Shown here: one piece after another, positions 1 through 9,698 of the stretch
How positions within the stretch are numbered: the stretch's first letter is position 1
Layout of the letters: each line of letters opens with the position of its first letter
Source: Pseudophaeomoniella oleicola
Lineage: Eukaryota > Ascomycota > Eurotiomycetes > Phaeomoniellales > Phaeomoniellaceae
Assembly (NCBI GenBank): GCA_003868215.1
Contig: QWDQ01000026.1
Coordinates: 248,001 to 312,000 of the forward strand
Length of the DNA: 64,000 nucleotides
Direction of reading: 5' to 3'
Translations under genes and position numbers: made by a program
The notes under the pieces: generated by a model
Told to the model about the DNA's origin: nothing
The model's database searches: none
The model's input: only the letters and a program-made list of their open reading frames with translations

Positions 1-1144
1 AGAGCGACTCGAATACGCTGACCTAAGGTCGTGCCTTGAACTTCCATTGGTGATTTGTATCGTGAATCGCCTGTTATGTTGCGAAGGTGCTGTGCTTTCC
101 ATCGGAGAATCATTGGGGAAAACGTCTCTGGTAGGAATAAAACGACGATGCACGTTACAAGGCCAGCGGCAATGAGTATAATCCATTCCGTCCATCGCCA
201 CGAACGGAGCTCGCTAATGCCGATGTAGCTACCCATGACAGGGCCTAAAGATAGTTAGTGATGCTGCCGTATGCCTTCCCGAAATGGGTATATACCTAAA
301 ACCGGGCCTCCGAACCCTCCGATCGCAAATATTGGGAAGCCATATGTCTTTTCGATAGGGTTCCACAAATCAGCCATAGATCCTCCCGCACACGTTAGAG
401 GTGTCGAGCCAAAAAACCCGGCAAGAAATCGGAACGCGAGTTGCGCCCCGATGTTCGGTGCCAAAGCCGCAGCCATTTCCCAAATGGCGAAAAGGATCAG
501 TGTGGATATGTACACCGCACTCCGGCCAAATGCTTCGGAGAATGGCCCTGTAGTGAGGGCTCCAACACCAAAGCCGATCAAGAATATTCCTGCAAAGAAA
601 CTGTGAGCGTCGTTCAAGCTTGTTCATACAAGGGATACGAACCAGTCGCAAGACTTTCAGTCACTTCGCTCACTCCGAACTCTTCTGCCGCGAGAGGAAG
701 AATGGCAGAATCTATAGAGCCAGCTGCACCCACTAAGGCAGCGATCGAGGCGATAATCAAGGTCAGCCCAACACGTTTCATCGTGCCGTAGTTCTGGGGA
801 TTCATTGGATCCTCTTCCCCATCCCATCCGACCAGGAACACAGGCTCATCTTCGTGATCAGTTCGGGTGGCATGGCTGCGGATTCGACTGACCTCTCGGG
901 ACGAGAGTCGTGTTCGGGTTCTTGACGGAGGGTCGATAGGAGCCTCTGGATTATACTGCTCTGGAAGCGATGTGTGACGCGAGAGCGATGTTTCAAGCTC
1001 ATGGCGCAGATCCTCCTCCCGATCAAGAGACTGGGAGGGAGGAGATTGGGAGGGAGGCGTGTTATTCTTGGAAGACAGAGCGCCTTGCTCCCATTGAGAT
1101 TGTACGTTAGCTCTCAAACGTCTGTATTGAAGAAGTGCCTGCAT
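1..1144 (-). CDS. MFS transporter, DHA1 drug/polyamine antiporter type (3' part beyond left edge)
   Basis: Three exons read on the minus strand: 1144-643, 589-296 and 244-1. The 53-nt intron (590-642) and 51-nt intron (245-295) have GT-AG ends and restore one frame. A polar cytoplasmic N-terminus of about 120 residues precedes the first membrane helix. Exon 2 carries the second and third helices, with GFGVGALTTGPFSEAFGR (the MFS motif-A region) and RFLAGFFGSTPLTCAGG, both typical of Tpo1/Flu1-like proton antiporters. Exon 3 begins GPVMGSYIG and includes LPETFSPMILRWKA, the end of helix 6 and the start of the central loop. The second half of the protein lies outside the window. It is probably a plasma-membrane exporter of drugs or polyamines; the substrate cannot be read from sequence. 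A TACTACGTAGTA palindrome lies 87 bp upstream of the start. Confidence 0.88.
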
Positions 1145-1230
1145 TGTTCCTTGTCCTCTTCCAGCAAGTAGCAGTTCAAGACAGTGAGCATAACATCCAA
1201 AAAGGAACAGAGAGAGAAGGGAACGATTAA

Positions 1231-1242
1231 TACTACGTAGTA
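1231..1242. promoter_or_regulatory. 12-bp palindrome TACTACGTAGTA
   Basis: Perfect palindrome 87 bp upstream of the transporter start at 1144. Exact copies occur at 20754-20765, 46445-46456 and 46455-46466. It is a candidate protein-binding site; no function is proven. Confidence 0.4.
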
Positions 1243-2251
1243 GATAACGAAATACCGAAAAAAATTGGTGCCGATTCGGGATAGTTCATCGATCGACAAC
1301 TGGGCCCCAACAATTGGTGCCGTCAGCCGTGGGATAGTCCGTTTACAAAGTTTACTGATTCTATCATAGTAAACGTCACTTTCGATCTCCTGAGGGAACC
1401 ATTAACCGGACGGGTAGCGAGCGAATGGCGAGACAGAGACTGACGGGGACTGTAATACTGTTGTACTACGTGTACCATAGTGATCGATTTCGGAGTAAAG
1501 ACCAACAGCCGAAGCGCTATTAGGACCGAAGTGACAACACATCTTGACGAAGAAAGTCCCTGTTTCCGGCCTCGGTGAAAAGACCGAGAATCTCCAAGGT
1601 GTTTTATGAGGAAATCTGCATATTATTTCCGAGGCCAAGCGAGTGGGGTTATACGTACTAGGAGATAGAATACCGTAATGGATGACCCGCAACTTTACAT
1701 AGCAGATACCCGTTCCCGGGAAGTTCTCGGCATTACTAGTAGAGGAGATACTGGCATAATTATCAGAAGTCAATCATTGGGATTAATAAACCAATAAGCA
1801 GTGCCAGCATTAGGTAAAGGACGCTTCTACAACAAGAGCATTGTGTCGTCTATCGTACGAGGTACCTCTAAGAATGCAGAATGATGTAAGAAGTAGGACT
1901 ATTAGACAGATTATATACGATCGAAGGCCGGTAAATCAACGAAAAATCTACGGGCACATGCTCGATCAGTAGCCGGACTCTCCGTCTCTACGTACAGGCC
2001 TCGAGGAGACAGGCATCTTGTCAGTGCCACTTCAAGGTGCCTTCTTCTTGATCCAGACTGGGAGCTCGAACGCACCTTGATCATCGATGAATTGAATCGG
2101 AACGATCTCGGAAGAATCTTGTCTGCCAAGTACCTAGGTAAGTAGCCAAGTCCGAGTGGCGTGGAAGATGAACGACCACAATTCGGTACACCTTCCCTCA
2201 ATCAAATGTTGAATATTCTTGGCGCAATGTGGCCAGTCTGTGGCGTACTGT

Positions 2252-2261
2252 ACTACGTAGT
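2252..2261. promoter_or_regulatory. Palindrome ACTACGTAGT, 10-bp core of the recurrent motif
   Basis: Core copy of the window's recurrent palindrome, about 185 bp upstream of the SARAF-like start. The surrounding GGCG...GCGC and TACTG flanks extend the dyad imperfectly. Confidence 0.35.
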
Positions 2262-2443
2262 GGCGCATAGAAGTGGCGCCTATTTTCTGACTTCCCATCG
2301 ACCAATCTATTCTCAGCCTTGCGGAAAGGCCAGCTTTCCATTTCCAAAATTCCTTTACTCTTTCATTCAGAGATGACTTTCTATTGATCATTCATACTCA
2401 GTATTCTTGCTTTCCAGTTGGGGTCTGTTGAGGTTGAGACAAG

Positions 2444-3454
2444 ATGAAGACCTCTCGGTTGATTTCTGGGCGCTCCCCTATAATCACTATTCTCGTGGCA
2501 CTTCTCTCTCTACTATCTGTCGTGCATGCGGTACGTGTCACGAAGCCGAATCGTGTACCCAAAAATGCAGTGCTTCTTTCCAAGGTGTCTACCTTGACAC
2601 TACGTGCCGGCAAGGAGACTTCCCACCGTAGGGTGTCATCCGTCCCGCAATTACAGTGTGTTGGCCCATCACATGTCTGCGAACTTTACCAGGTGGACGT
2701 CATGCGTTGCAAGAATCAAGGGACCGACTATGACGAAAATGACGTCCAGTGGACCTGTACGGCGTCTTTGCCTGAGGAGTTCAAGCTTGGAAGCACAGAG
2801 GTCACTTGTGAAGGTTACGAGAGTAGCGAAGATCCCTACATTCTGAAAGGCAGCTGCGGTGTCCAGTATCGGCTCTTGTTAACTAAGAAAGGCGAGGAGA
2901 GATATGGGAAGGACAATGATTGGGAACCCGAAGGCCTCGCACCCAAGATCGGACATTTCTTATTCTGGATTTTATTCGGTGTTGTTCTGCTCGTAATCGT
3001 CCTAGGGGCCGGTGGATGTCTGCCTAGGGGTGGACAAGCAGATCCCGGTGGCAGACCTGGTGGCGGCGGCGGCGGCGGAGGTGGCCGAGGGAACGATCCA
3101 TGGGATGACGACCCTCGCGGCCCACCCCCACCCTACGACTACGGCACACCCGGGTCCGGCAGAAAATCCGCACCATCATCGTCGACACAACGACCGGCCC
3201 AGAACGAAGGATGGAGACCCGGCTTCTGGTCCGGGGCCCTCGGAGGAGCCGCAGCGGGATACCTAGCCGGGCAACGTGGTAATGGGGGCAGACAGCAGCA
3301 GCAGCAGCAGCAACCTGGGAATACGGGATGGTTCGGTGGTGGCAGGAACAACGGCAATACCGACAATTCACGGTCATGGTCCGGATCTTCGGGCTCGTCT
3401 TTCTCTTCGACCAGACACGAAAGTTCCGGGTTTGGGTCAACTAGCAGGAGATAG
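2444..3454 (+). CDS. SARAF-like (TMEM66) ER membrane protein, store-operated calcium entry regulator family
   Basis: Single exon, 336 aa. Residues 1-29 form a signal peptide ending VVHA. The luminal domain (about 60-165) has the SARAF cysteine pattern, including VQWTCTASLPEEFKLG, VTCEGYESSEDPYILKGSCG and a following YRL segment. One transmembrane helix follows at about 170-192. The tail is cytosolic and low-complexity: a run of glycines, proline/arginine stretches, six glutamines encoded by a CAG tract, and a Gly/Ser-rich end. In animals SARAF limits calcium entry through the STIM/Orai machinery, which fungi lack in that form, so the fungal role is uncertain. The neighbouring Bdp1 gene converges on it, with 213 bp between the stops. 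Confidence 0.88.
   Translation: MKTSRLISGRSPIITILVALLSLLSVVHAVRVTKPNRVPKNAVLLSKVSTLTLRAGKETSHRRVSSVPQLQCVGPSHVCELYQVDVMRCKNQGTDYDENDVQWTCTASLPEEFKLGSTEVTCEGYESSEDPYILKGSCGVQYRLLLTKKGEERYGKDNDWEPEGLAPKIGHFLFWILFGVVLLVIVLGAGGCLPRGGQADPGGRPGGGGGGGGGRGNDPWDDDPRGPPPPYDYGTPGSGRKSAPSSSTQRPAQNEGWRPGFWSGALGGAAAGYLAGQRGNGGRQQQQQQQPGNTGWFGGGRNNGNTDNSRSWSGSSGSSFSSTRHESSGFGSTSRR
3292..3312 (+). repeat. CAG microsatellite within SARAF-like tail (polyQ)
   Basis: In-frame CAG run encoding consecutive glutamines in the low-complexity cytosolic tail. It is likely to vary in length between isolates. Confidence 0.7.
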
Positions 3455-3667
3455 ATTAGCTGATCTACGACGGGGGTATTCCAAGGAAAATTGGTATACT
3501 GTTGCTGTCTCTGGACGAGATCATTATGGATAGTTTTCTTTTATGATGATATCTTTAACAAACAACGCCAATTCTCACACACTGTGGGGGGTATCATCGA
3601 TTCCAGATTCACATATTCCCATATCCCCTTACTAGCCGTGCTCCCAAGCTCCGCTTTGAAAACGCCC

Positions 3668-5496
3668 TCAAGGTTCATTGATCGGTCCCAAAATAACAGC
3701 GTCTCCACCACCGGCCAGTGCCTGATGTCGTGCATTCTTTTTCAGTGCCATGCGTCCTCTCCTGCCCTTACGTGCTCCGCTAACAACCCCCGAACCAGTC
3801 TCGTCCACAATGCCAGCGGCCGAGAGACTGCCGTCTGCAGCGGTGTCCCCATCGCCCTCCCGGCCTATGAGATTCGCTTGTTTTAGCCTCTCGACTTCAG
3901 CCTTCGCGTGTTCCGCTTCTTCTTTCTTCCTGTCTTGTTCAAGAGTCCTTTCAAACTCTGCAACGTCTCCATAAACGACATTGTTCATTTGTGATATCTC
4001 AGTTAGATTTGCCTGTTCACGAGGGCCAAGGAGAGCGTCATTGATTGCTTGTAGATTCGCTCGTTCCTCCTTCACAAATTTGGATTTGACGTGTCCTCTA
4101 CTCATACCGGGAAACATCTGACAGATCATGGAAAAGTCGGTGCCAAACATTCTTAGACCCCGATAAAAAAGCTGCGTCATCTCCTCGTCCCATTTGTTCC
4201 GGCCCAGATGGTTCTTCTTGCGCCCAAGCGTACCAGAGTTGACGCGGTTGACAATATCGTCTTCATTTATAGCGGCGGGGACTGATTCGTCGATCACGCC
4301 TGAATCGACGTATTGGGATCCTTCGACAGCAACTAGTTGTCCATTGACGACAGCGAGTTGTGGCACTGGTGGTGGGGCATTCTCAACAGGAAGATCTTCA
4401 CGAGGTCCATTGAGTCGAGCCTCTTCCAAGACTTTCCTTTTCCGTTTGACTTCCTCCCAATCCGTACTTTGCAGTTTTTTCTCGCGTTCGGACTTCTTAC
4501 CCAACCTGGTGTCTTTGATGAGGTCCGCCATGGTGACAGCTGTTGTTGTTATTTCATGCGATTCTGCGTCCTCAGGAGTCGCTTGTCGCTTTTTTCTAGC
4601 CTTTACATTCGCACTAGTTTCTCCGCTGGCCTCCGCGACAATATCGTCCGCAACTTCCTGTGTATTTTTCTTAGTGGGCTTCTTCTTTGGTCGTGATTGT
4701 TTGGCACGAGTATTAGCAGCTCTCGTCGATACGTCCTGAGCCTCACTGGTCTCGGCGTTGTCGTCGGTGCTTGCGGTTACGTTCGAACGTTTCGCCCGGG
4801 TTGAGCGCTTCCTCAAGATGTCTTGTTGAACGCTGGCTGTACTCTGCTGACTGACCTCGTTTGCACCTTGAGATGGCCTCCGACGCTTGATATCTGGCTT
4901 TTTCGAGGGGTGTCCCTTAGATTCCTCATCGCGTTTCCTCTTCTTCTCAGGACTGGCTGAAGGGGTTTCCACATTTTCATCCACAATCTGTTCATGATTC
5001 TTCGTAGTAACACTAACAGGAGTCGCAATTACAGGCACGCCAGATGGGGTATGAGCTTGGATCTGGGATGTTGCCGACGGCTGCACGGCGACAGGTGGTG
5101 GGATAGTTACACTTTTTGGTATAGGAATGGCGACTGCTGTGCCATCTGTCCTGTGACCCCCTTCGCTACTTTGCACAATAGGTACTCCAAAAGGCCTCGG
5201 CGACGACTCGGGGTCTGCTAGAGGTGCTACAGGGGGTTCATCCGCATCATCGGTAGGCTGGTCCTGCGCATCGATTGGCGCGGGAGGTGGCGAGTGTTGC
5301 GGTTCGATTGGAGCTTCGACTGCACCATCGGATAGAGATGATGCTGGCTTCGATGATGCGCGTGTTTGAACTGCACGCCGAACAGGAGCTTTTGGTGCGA
5401 ACTTCTTCCCCGATTTATCTGAAATGCTCATATTAGTAGGCGCTCCAACCGGATTGATGAAGACTCACTGATTCTAGAACTTGCGATGGCTGACAT
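3668..5496 (-). CDS. BDP1: Transcription factor TFIIIB component B'' (Bdp1)
   Basis: Two exons: 5496-5469 and 5418-3668. The 50-nt intron has a GTGAGT donor. A small first exon gives the N-terminus MSAIASSRINKSGKKFAPK, the usual fungal Bdp1 opening; starting at the second-exon ATG would lose it. The product is 592 aa. Residues 1-300 are Pro/Ser/Lys-rich and disordered. The conserved part includes TRLGKKSEREKKL, the extended Myb/SANT domain with KWDEEMTQLFYRGLRMFGTD and FSMICQMFPGMSRGHVKSKF, and the trailing helix. Bdp1 works with Brf1 and TBP in TFIIIB to recruit RNA polymerase III at tRNA and 5S genes. The gene is divergent from BRE1 across 374 bp in which nothing specific is seen. Confidence 0.95.
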
Positions 5497-5870
5497 GGCT
5501 CGAGGTCAAAATCCCTGTATGACTCTGGTTATGTATACGAGCTCATCTCCTCTCGATAGCAGCAATGCATTGGAACTCGAATCCCTTGATCATGGGCGTG
5601 AATATGGCACTGGAGAATCTTGTGGGGTAGGATGAAGAACATGGAGGACGCGATACTTTTTCAGCCGCAATTAATCGGCTAGCACCAATCAAAAACCGCC
5701 TTCACTAAACTCTAAATCTTCGCAACTTCTTCCTCGCTTTTATCGCCTCCATCTTCCTTGATCGTTGTCAACGGCCAAAGCACCCAACACCCTCTACCAC
5801 CTCGTCCTCATCTCTTTTAGGCCTATTGAGCATGACCGCGACTCTCATTTGAGGTCAAAGTAGTGTCCTC

Positions 5871-8224
5871 ATGACGGCGGTACAGCAAGTCTCACCCCCT
5901 TTTGCTCACGCAGGCCTTGTGAAGATGGAAGATCGAAAACGACCCTCCACTTTCGATCAAGGCGAACATGGGCCGCCAGCGAAGAAACAAGCCACATCGG
6001 CCAATGGTGCAAGCAAAAGTCATCCAGATGCCGATATGCCGTGGAAAGATGATCTCGAGGTCCGTTTGTTTATACCGCCCTTTCCCAAGTTTCATCTTTC
6101 ATTCCCGACACATTATGCTGACAACTAACCTGTATGCAGCGCTTTCAAAAAGATGCCATTCATCGTCAAATGCAAGAATACAAACGAGAAAAGAATGTCT
6201 TGGAGGCGCGGCTAAATGAGATGCACAAGAGGACTAAACATCACGACGACCACCTCCGCATCATCGATTCATGGTTTCTCCAGGTGTGTAGCACGTTACA
6301 ATCATCCCGTATGAAGACTAATGTTGGATCCAGCTTCTTGACGAAGTACGCCTGCTACTACATGGCGAGGCTGAGAAAGCTGTCACTTCGGGTACCTTTC
6401 CTTCATCGTTACTGTTCGCCGATCATGAAGCGTTTAAGGAACACCTCGAGGGTAGATCGAAGGAGATTCAGGACATCATCAGAGACTTATGTGCTTTAAA
6501 TAATTCGAGACCACCGGAGACAGCAGAACTTCAAGGACGGCTGTCACAATTGCTTGCTACCGAGAAGACGCACTTAGTAGATCTTTCTTCCCTTCAGGAA
6601 GAAAAGGCGGACTTGGAAGACAGGTTAGAGAAGGCTTCGATGCGATATATGGTTGCTGAGAAGAAGTTGGATCGCGTCAAGAGCGCAACTGTCGCAAAGA
6701 TGGAGCAGCAGGCACTACTTGGTGCTCAGAAGACGCCAGAAGGTTCCGGCGTGAAAAGGGAGGAGTCAGTACCAAACGGGATCGAATCAGGAGAGGGTAT
6801 GGCCGAACTGGAAGAGAACCATAGGAGAACTCTGGCTGTTTCGCAGAAGCAAAGGGAACAGCTGGAGTTGTTGGAAGCTGAAAACGCGAAGCTGATGAAA
6901 CAACTAAGTGAAGCACAACTCAAAGCTGCCAAAAAGACCGATGATGACTACGCTGGCACTGAGCTTTTCAAGGTAATGAAATCTCAGCACGAGGACGTTA
7001 TCAAAAGGGTAAACAACCTAGAAGCAGTCAACAAGGAATTGCAGGAGGAAGCCGTGAAACTCCGGGCCGAAAGGACCGCCTTCCGCTCGCAGATTGAAGC
7101 AGAAGTCTCAGTTGTGGTCGGGGAGAAAGAATCTCTACTCGCGACAGCGGACAAGGACGTCAATCGGATCCGTGGAAACCGTGATGAACTGCTGGCCGAG
7201 CTTTCCATTCGGAAGTCTGTTCTGGAACAGGAGAGAGAATTCATCAAAAAGAGTCAGGATTTAGCCTCTGCTAGGGAAGAAAGAATTGCTGCTCTGGAGA
7301 GCGAGAATCAGAGGCTGAAAGTATCGCCGGGTGCAGCTATACCCTCTAGCGCTGATGTCGAAAGCATGGACCTGGATTCGCTCAAAGTCCGATATCTGGA
7401 TCTCGACCGCAAATACAAAATGTTAAACGACGAATTAACCAGTCTTCAGTCCGCTTTCCCTAAGTACACAAGGTTGGCAGCTCAAAAGGTGTCCGACTTC
7501 ACCGCTTTGGAGGAGAAGGTGCAACGCCTATCGGCCGAGAAAGCGAAAGCCGACCAAAAGTTCTTCGCGGCCATGAAGAGCAAGGAGACTAGGGATGCCG
7601 AGGTTCGGACCTTGAGGCTTCAGAACACGAAGAGTGCTGAGGTTGTATCTCAGCTGAAGGAATCAGAGGCAGCGTCCAGGTCCTTAGTTTCCCATCTAGA
7701 AAAGCAACTGTCAGAGACAAAAGATGCATTGGCTACTATTACCAACTCCCAGCGGTCCTCTCAACAAGAAGCAACGCAGACCAAAATCGTTATCGAGGGC
7801 CTAAAAAGTCAGATCTCGGATTTGACAAAAGTGGTCAATGATAGAGACAATTCGCTTGCCAGTAGTGCAAGTGCAAATCGTGAGAAGGAGCGGGAAATCG
7901 AAGATCTCAGGTCAACGTTAGCGGACACGAAGAAGAGTCTGGAAGGCTGGAAATCGAAGGGTCTAGGCAATCAATCATCGGAATTCGAGATGCTTCGGGT
8001 ATGTTCAATCTTTCACTCCATCAGGAGTCGATTTGCTGACAATTATCTAGTCTCTAGCAATTTGTACTGTCTGCCGGAAGAACTTCAAGGATACGGTTAT
8101 CAAGACCTGCGGACACGTGCTTTGCAAAGAATGCGTTGACGAACGGATCACCTCTCGATCACGCAAATGTCCCAATTGCAACCGCTCCTTCGGTGCACAA
8201 GATTACATGAAAATTGTGCTTTAG
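5871..8224 (+). CDS. BRE1: E3 ubiquitin-protein ligase Bre1 (histone H2B ubiquitination)
   Basis: Four exons: 5871-6059, 6140-6283, 6334-7998 and 8051-8224, encoding 723 aa. Introns are 80, 50 and 52 nt, all in phase 0. The N-terminus includes MEDRKRPSTFDQ and a PAKKQ nuclear-type basic patch; an alternative start is this internal Met (5925). Residues about 65-660 are almost entirely coiled coil. The last exon carries a C3HC4 RING finger: CTVCRKNFKDTVIKTCGHVLC, then CVDERITSRSRKCPNC, ending DYMKIVL. With Rad6 it monoubiquitinates H2B, which is needed for H3K4 and H3K79 methylation. Length, coiled coil and C-terminal RING all match the family. The 311 bp to the converging UREF stop hold nothing recognisable. 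Confidence 0.95.
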
Positions 8225-8535
8225 GCTGGCCTAAAGCTTTCAAACTACTTGTATATTATGCAACAAAGATTCCAGCTCTCTCGATCTCTGCACTTTGCTC
8301 GTTTGATCTTGTACCGATAGACGGAATGATGTGAGAAGTGTTGAGCACAGAGTTTTACCTAAGCCAGCTGGGTGGATGCATATCTCATCACCAAACGAGC
8401 TGGAACGCAACTGGATGGTGCTTGGACAACAAGATTCAATGTCCGCTGGTCTTTTGGGTAGCCCTTCGACAGCGTTGCCGATAGTTAGCTCTCATAACAT
8501 CTCCAATACGATACCCATCATGACAGCCTTGATCC

Positions 8536-9453
8536 TCACGAGTTGAATATCCTGCTATATAGCAGTTCATGCCTACCCACCCACAAATCTACTGCCGGTA
8601 CAACTTGTCCAGCATCTTCAGGACGCAGGTCCCACACTTGTCGAATGCATGTCTCTGTAATTCCTTGTAACGCATTCCCAGCCAGGAAACTCTGTGCCTG
8701 ATACGGTCCCATAACAGATGCTCTGACCGCGGCGCTTAGGACCGCTTTTGCATGATTGATCAGGAAGACGTAGGAGGTTTCGTAAGCATCGAGGCCCATT
8801 ACTCGACTAGTTGCGCCCCAGATCGGGGCAAAGTGACCATTTGTCTGTGCAGTCATGCTTGAATTACTATTCGCTAATTTTATCGACTTGGAAAAGTCCT
8901 CGAGAGCTTGTACTGCCTCTGCATAATCAGTGCTTCCCTCATTGCTCGTTGTCCAGGCGGAACGGAATGAACGTTCCCATACTCCTAACATGGCCCTTCC
9001 CTGGGCAATGCTGGCTCGCCTTGCGACAGTACATGGTGTCGATGCATCGAGATCGTTATCCAGATCTTGCAGCAATGCAGGACAACGGTAGGCAGTGAGA
9101 AGGTAGGGGAGGTTCGTGTGTGCGACAGAGGATACTGAGAGGTGTAAGAACTTCTCGAAATATGCTCCTTTCGGCGCTGACTGGGGGACACTGTTCTTGC
9201 GATGTGAAAGGTATGATTCTAGGCCACTAGAGTATGCAAACGATCCTAGGGGTAGGGCGGAATCGGAGAGCAGCAGGAGAGCGTGGATTGAATTGATGCC
9301 CCTCAGGTTGCGATCCAGTGACCGGGTGAGTCCATTGTGAGCGTCTTCCTCAACTTGCCTTGTCTTTGCTAGACGAAGCTTCCGCAGGGCGAGTTCTTGC
9401 TCGAGATGTGCTATCTCGTCTTCGAGAGCCTCCTGCGCATCTTGAGTAGTCAT
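8536..9453 (-). CDS. Urease accessory protein UreF
   Basis: Single exon, 305 aa. A short coiled-coil N-terminus (residues 8-45) is followed by the UreF domain, seen in LLLLSDSALPLGSFAYSSGLE near residue 60 and in the helical C-terminal half with MGLDAYETSYVFLINHAKAV and MGPYQAQSFL. UreF acts with UreD and UreG to load nickel into apo-urease in the cytosol, so the organism is expected to make an active urease. A Dur3-like urea permease lies 12 kb away in the same window. Divergent COQ8 begins 246 bp beyond the start. Confidence 0.93.
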   Translation of the reverse strand: MTTQDAQEALEDEIAHLEQELALRKLRLAKTRQVEEDAHNGLTRSLDRNLRGINSIHALLLLSDSALPLGSFAYSSGLESYLSHRKNSVPQSAPKGAYFEKFLHLSVSSVAHTNLPYLLTAYRCPALLQDLDNDLDASTPCTVARRASIAQGRAMLGVWERSFRSAWTTSNEGSTDYAEAVQALEDFSKSIKLANSNSSMTAQTNGHFAPIWGATSRVMGLDAYETSYVFLINHAKAVLSAAVRASVMGPYQAQSFLAGNALQGITETCIRQVWDLRPEDAGQVVPAVDLWVGRHELLYSRIFNS

Positions 9454-9698
9454 CAGGGACCATATATCTGAGGTAATTGTGGTACAAGCGCCTGGCGCTG
9501 GAAATAGGTTGAAGCTTTGTGGAGAGCTTGCAGTGGGAACCTCGCAATTGGGGAACAGCTAGATTTTCCATGACGCTTCTTCTCTCCAACGCCAAACGCT
9601 TGAACCTAGCAGGTCTATGAACGAGCTGCACGGTGCGGCAGCTAGTGAATTCCATATCATGGCGTGAAATCCTTTGCTGACAGTGCCACAATTGAACA

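Larger units (their letters stand above)
1145..2443. other. Intergenic, divergent promoter region
   Basis: About 1.3 kb between the divergent transporter and SARAF-like genes. Only short, unconvincing open frames occur on either strand. Notable are the TACTACGTAGTA palindrome at 1231-1242 and a near copy at 2251-2262, each lying within 200 bp of a start codon. No mobile-element signature was seen. Confidence 0.5.

Noticed and set aside
1145-2443. Possible degraded transposon in the first intergenic gap
   Set aside because: No terminal repeats, transposase-like frame or RIP-like AT-rich block could be seen.
4194-4739. 181-codon plus-strand frame opposite BDP1
   Set aside because: Antisense to the low-complexity part of Bdp1, with no domain or splice support.
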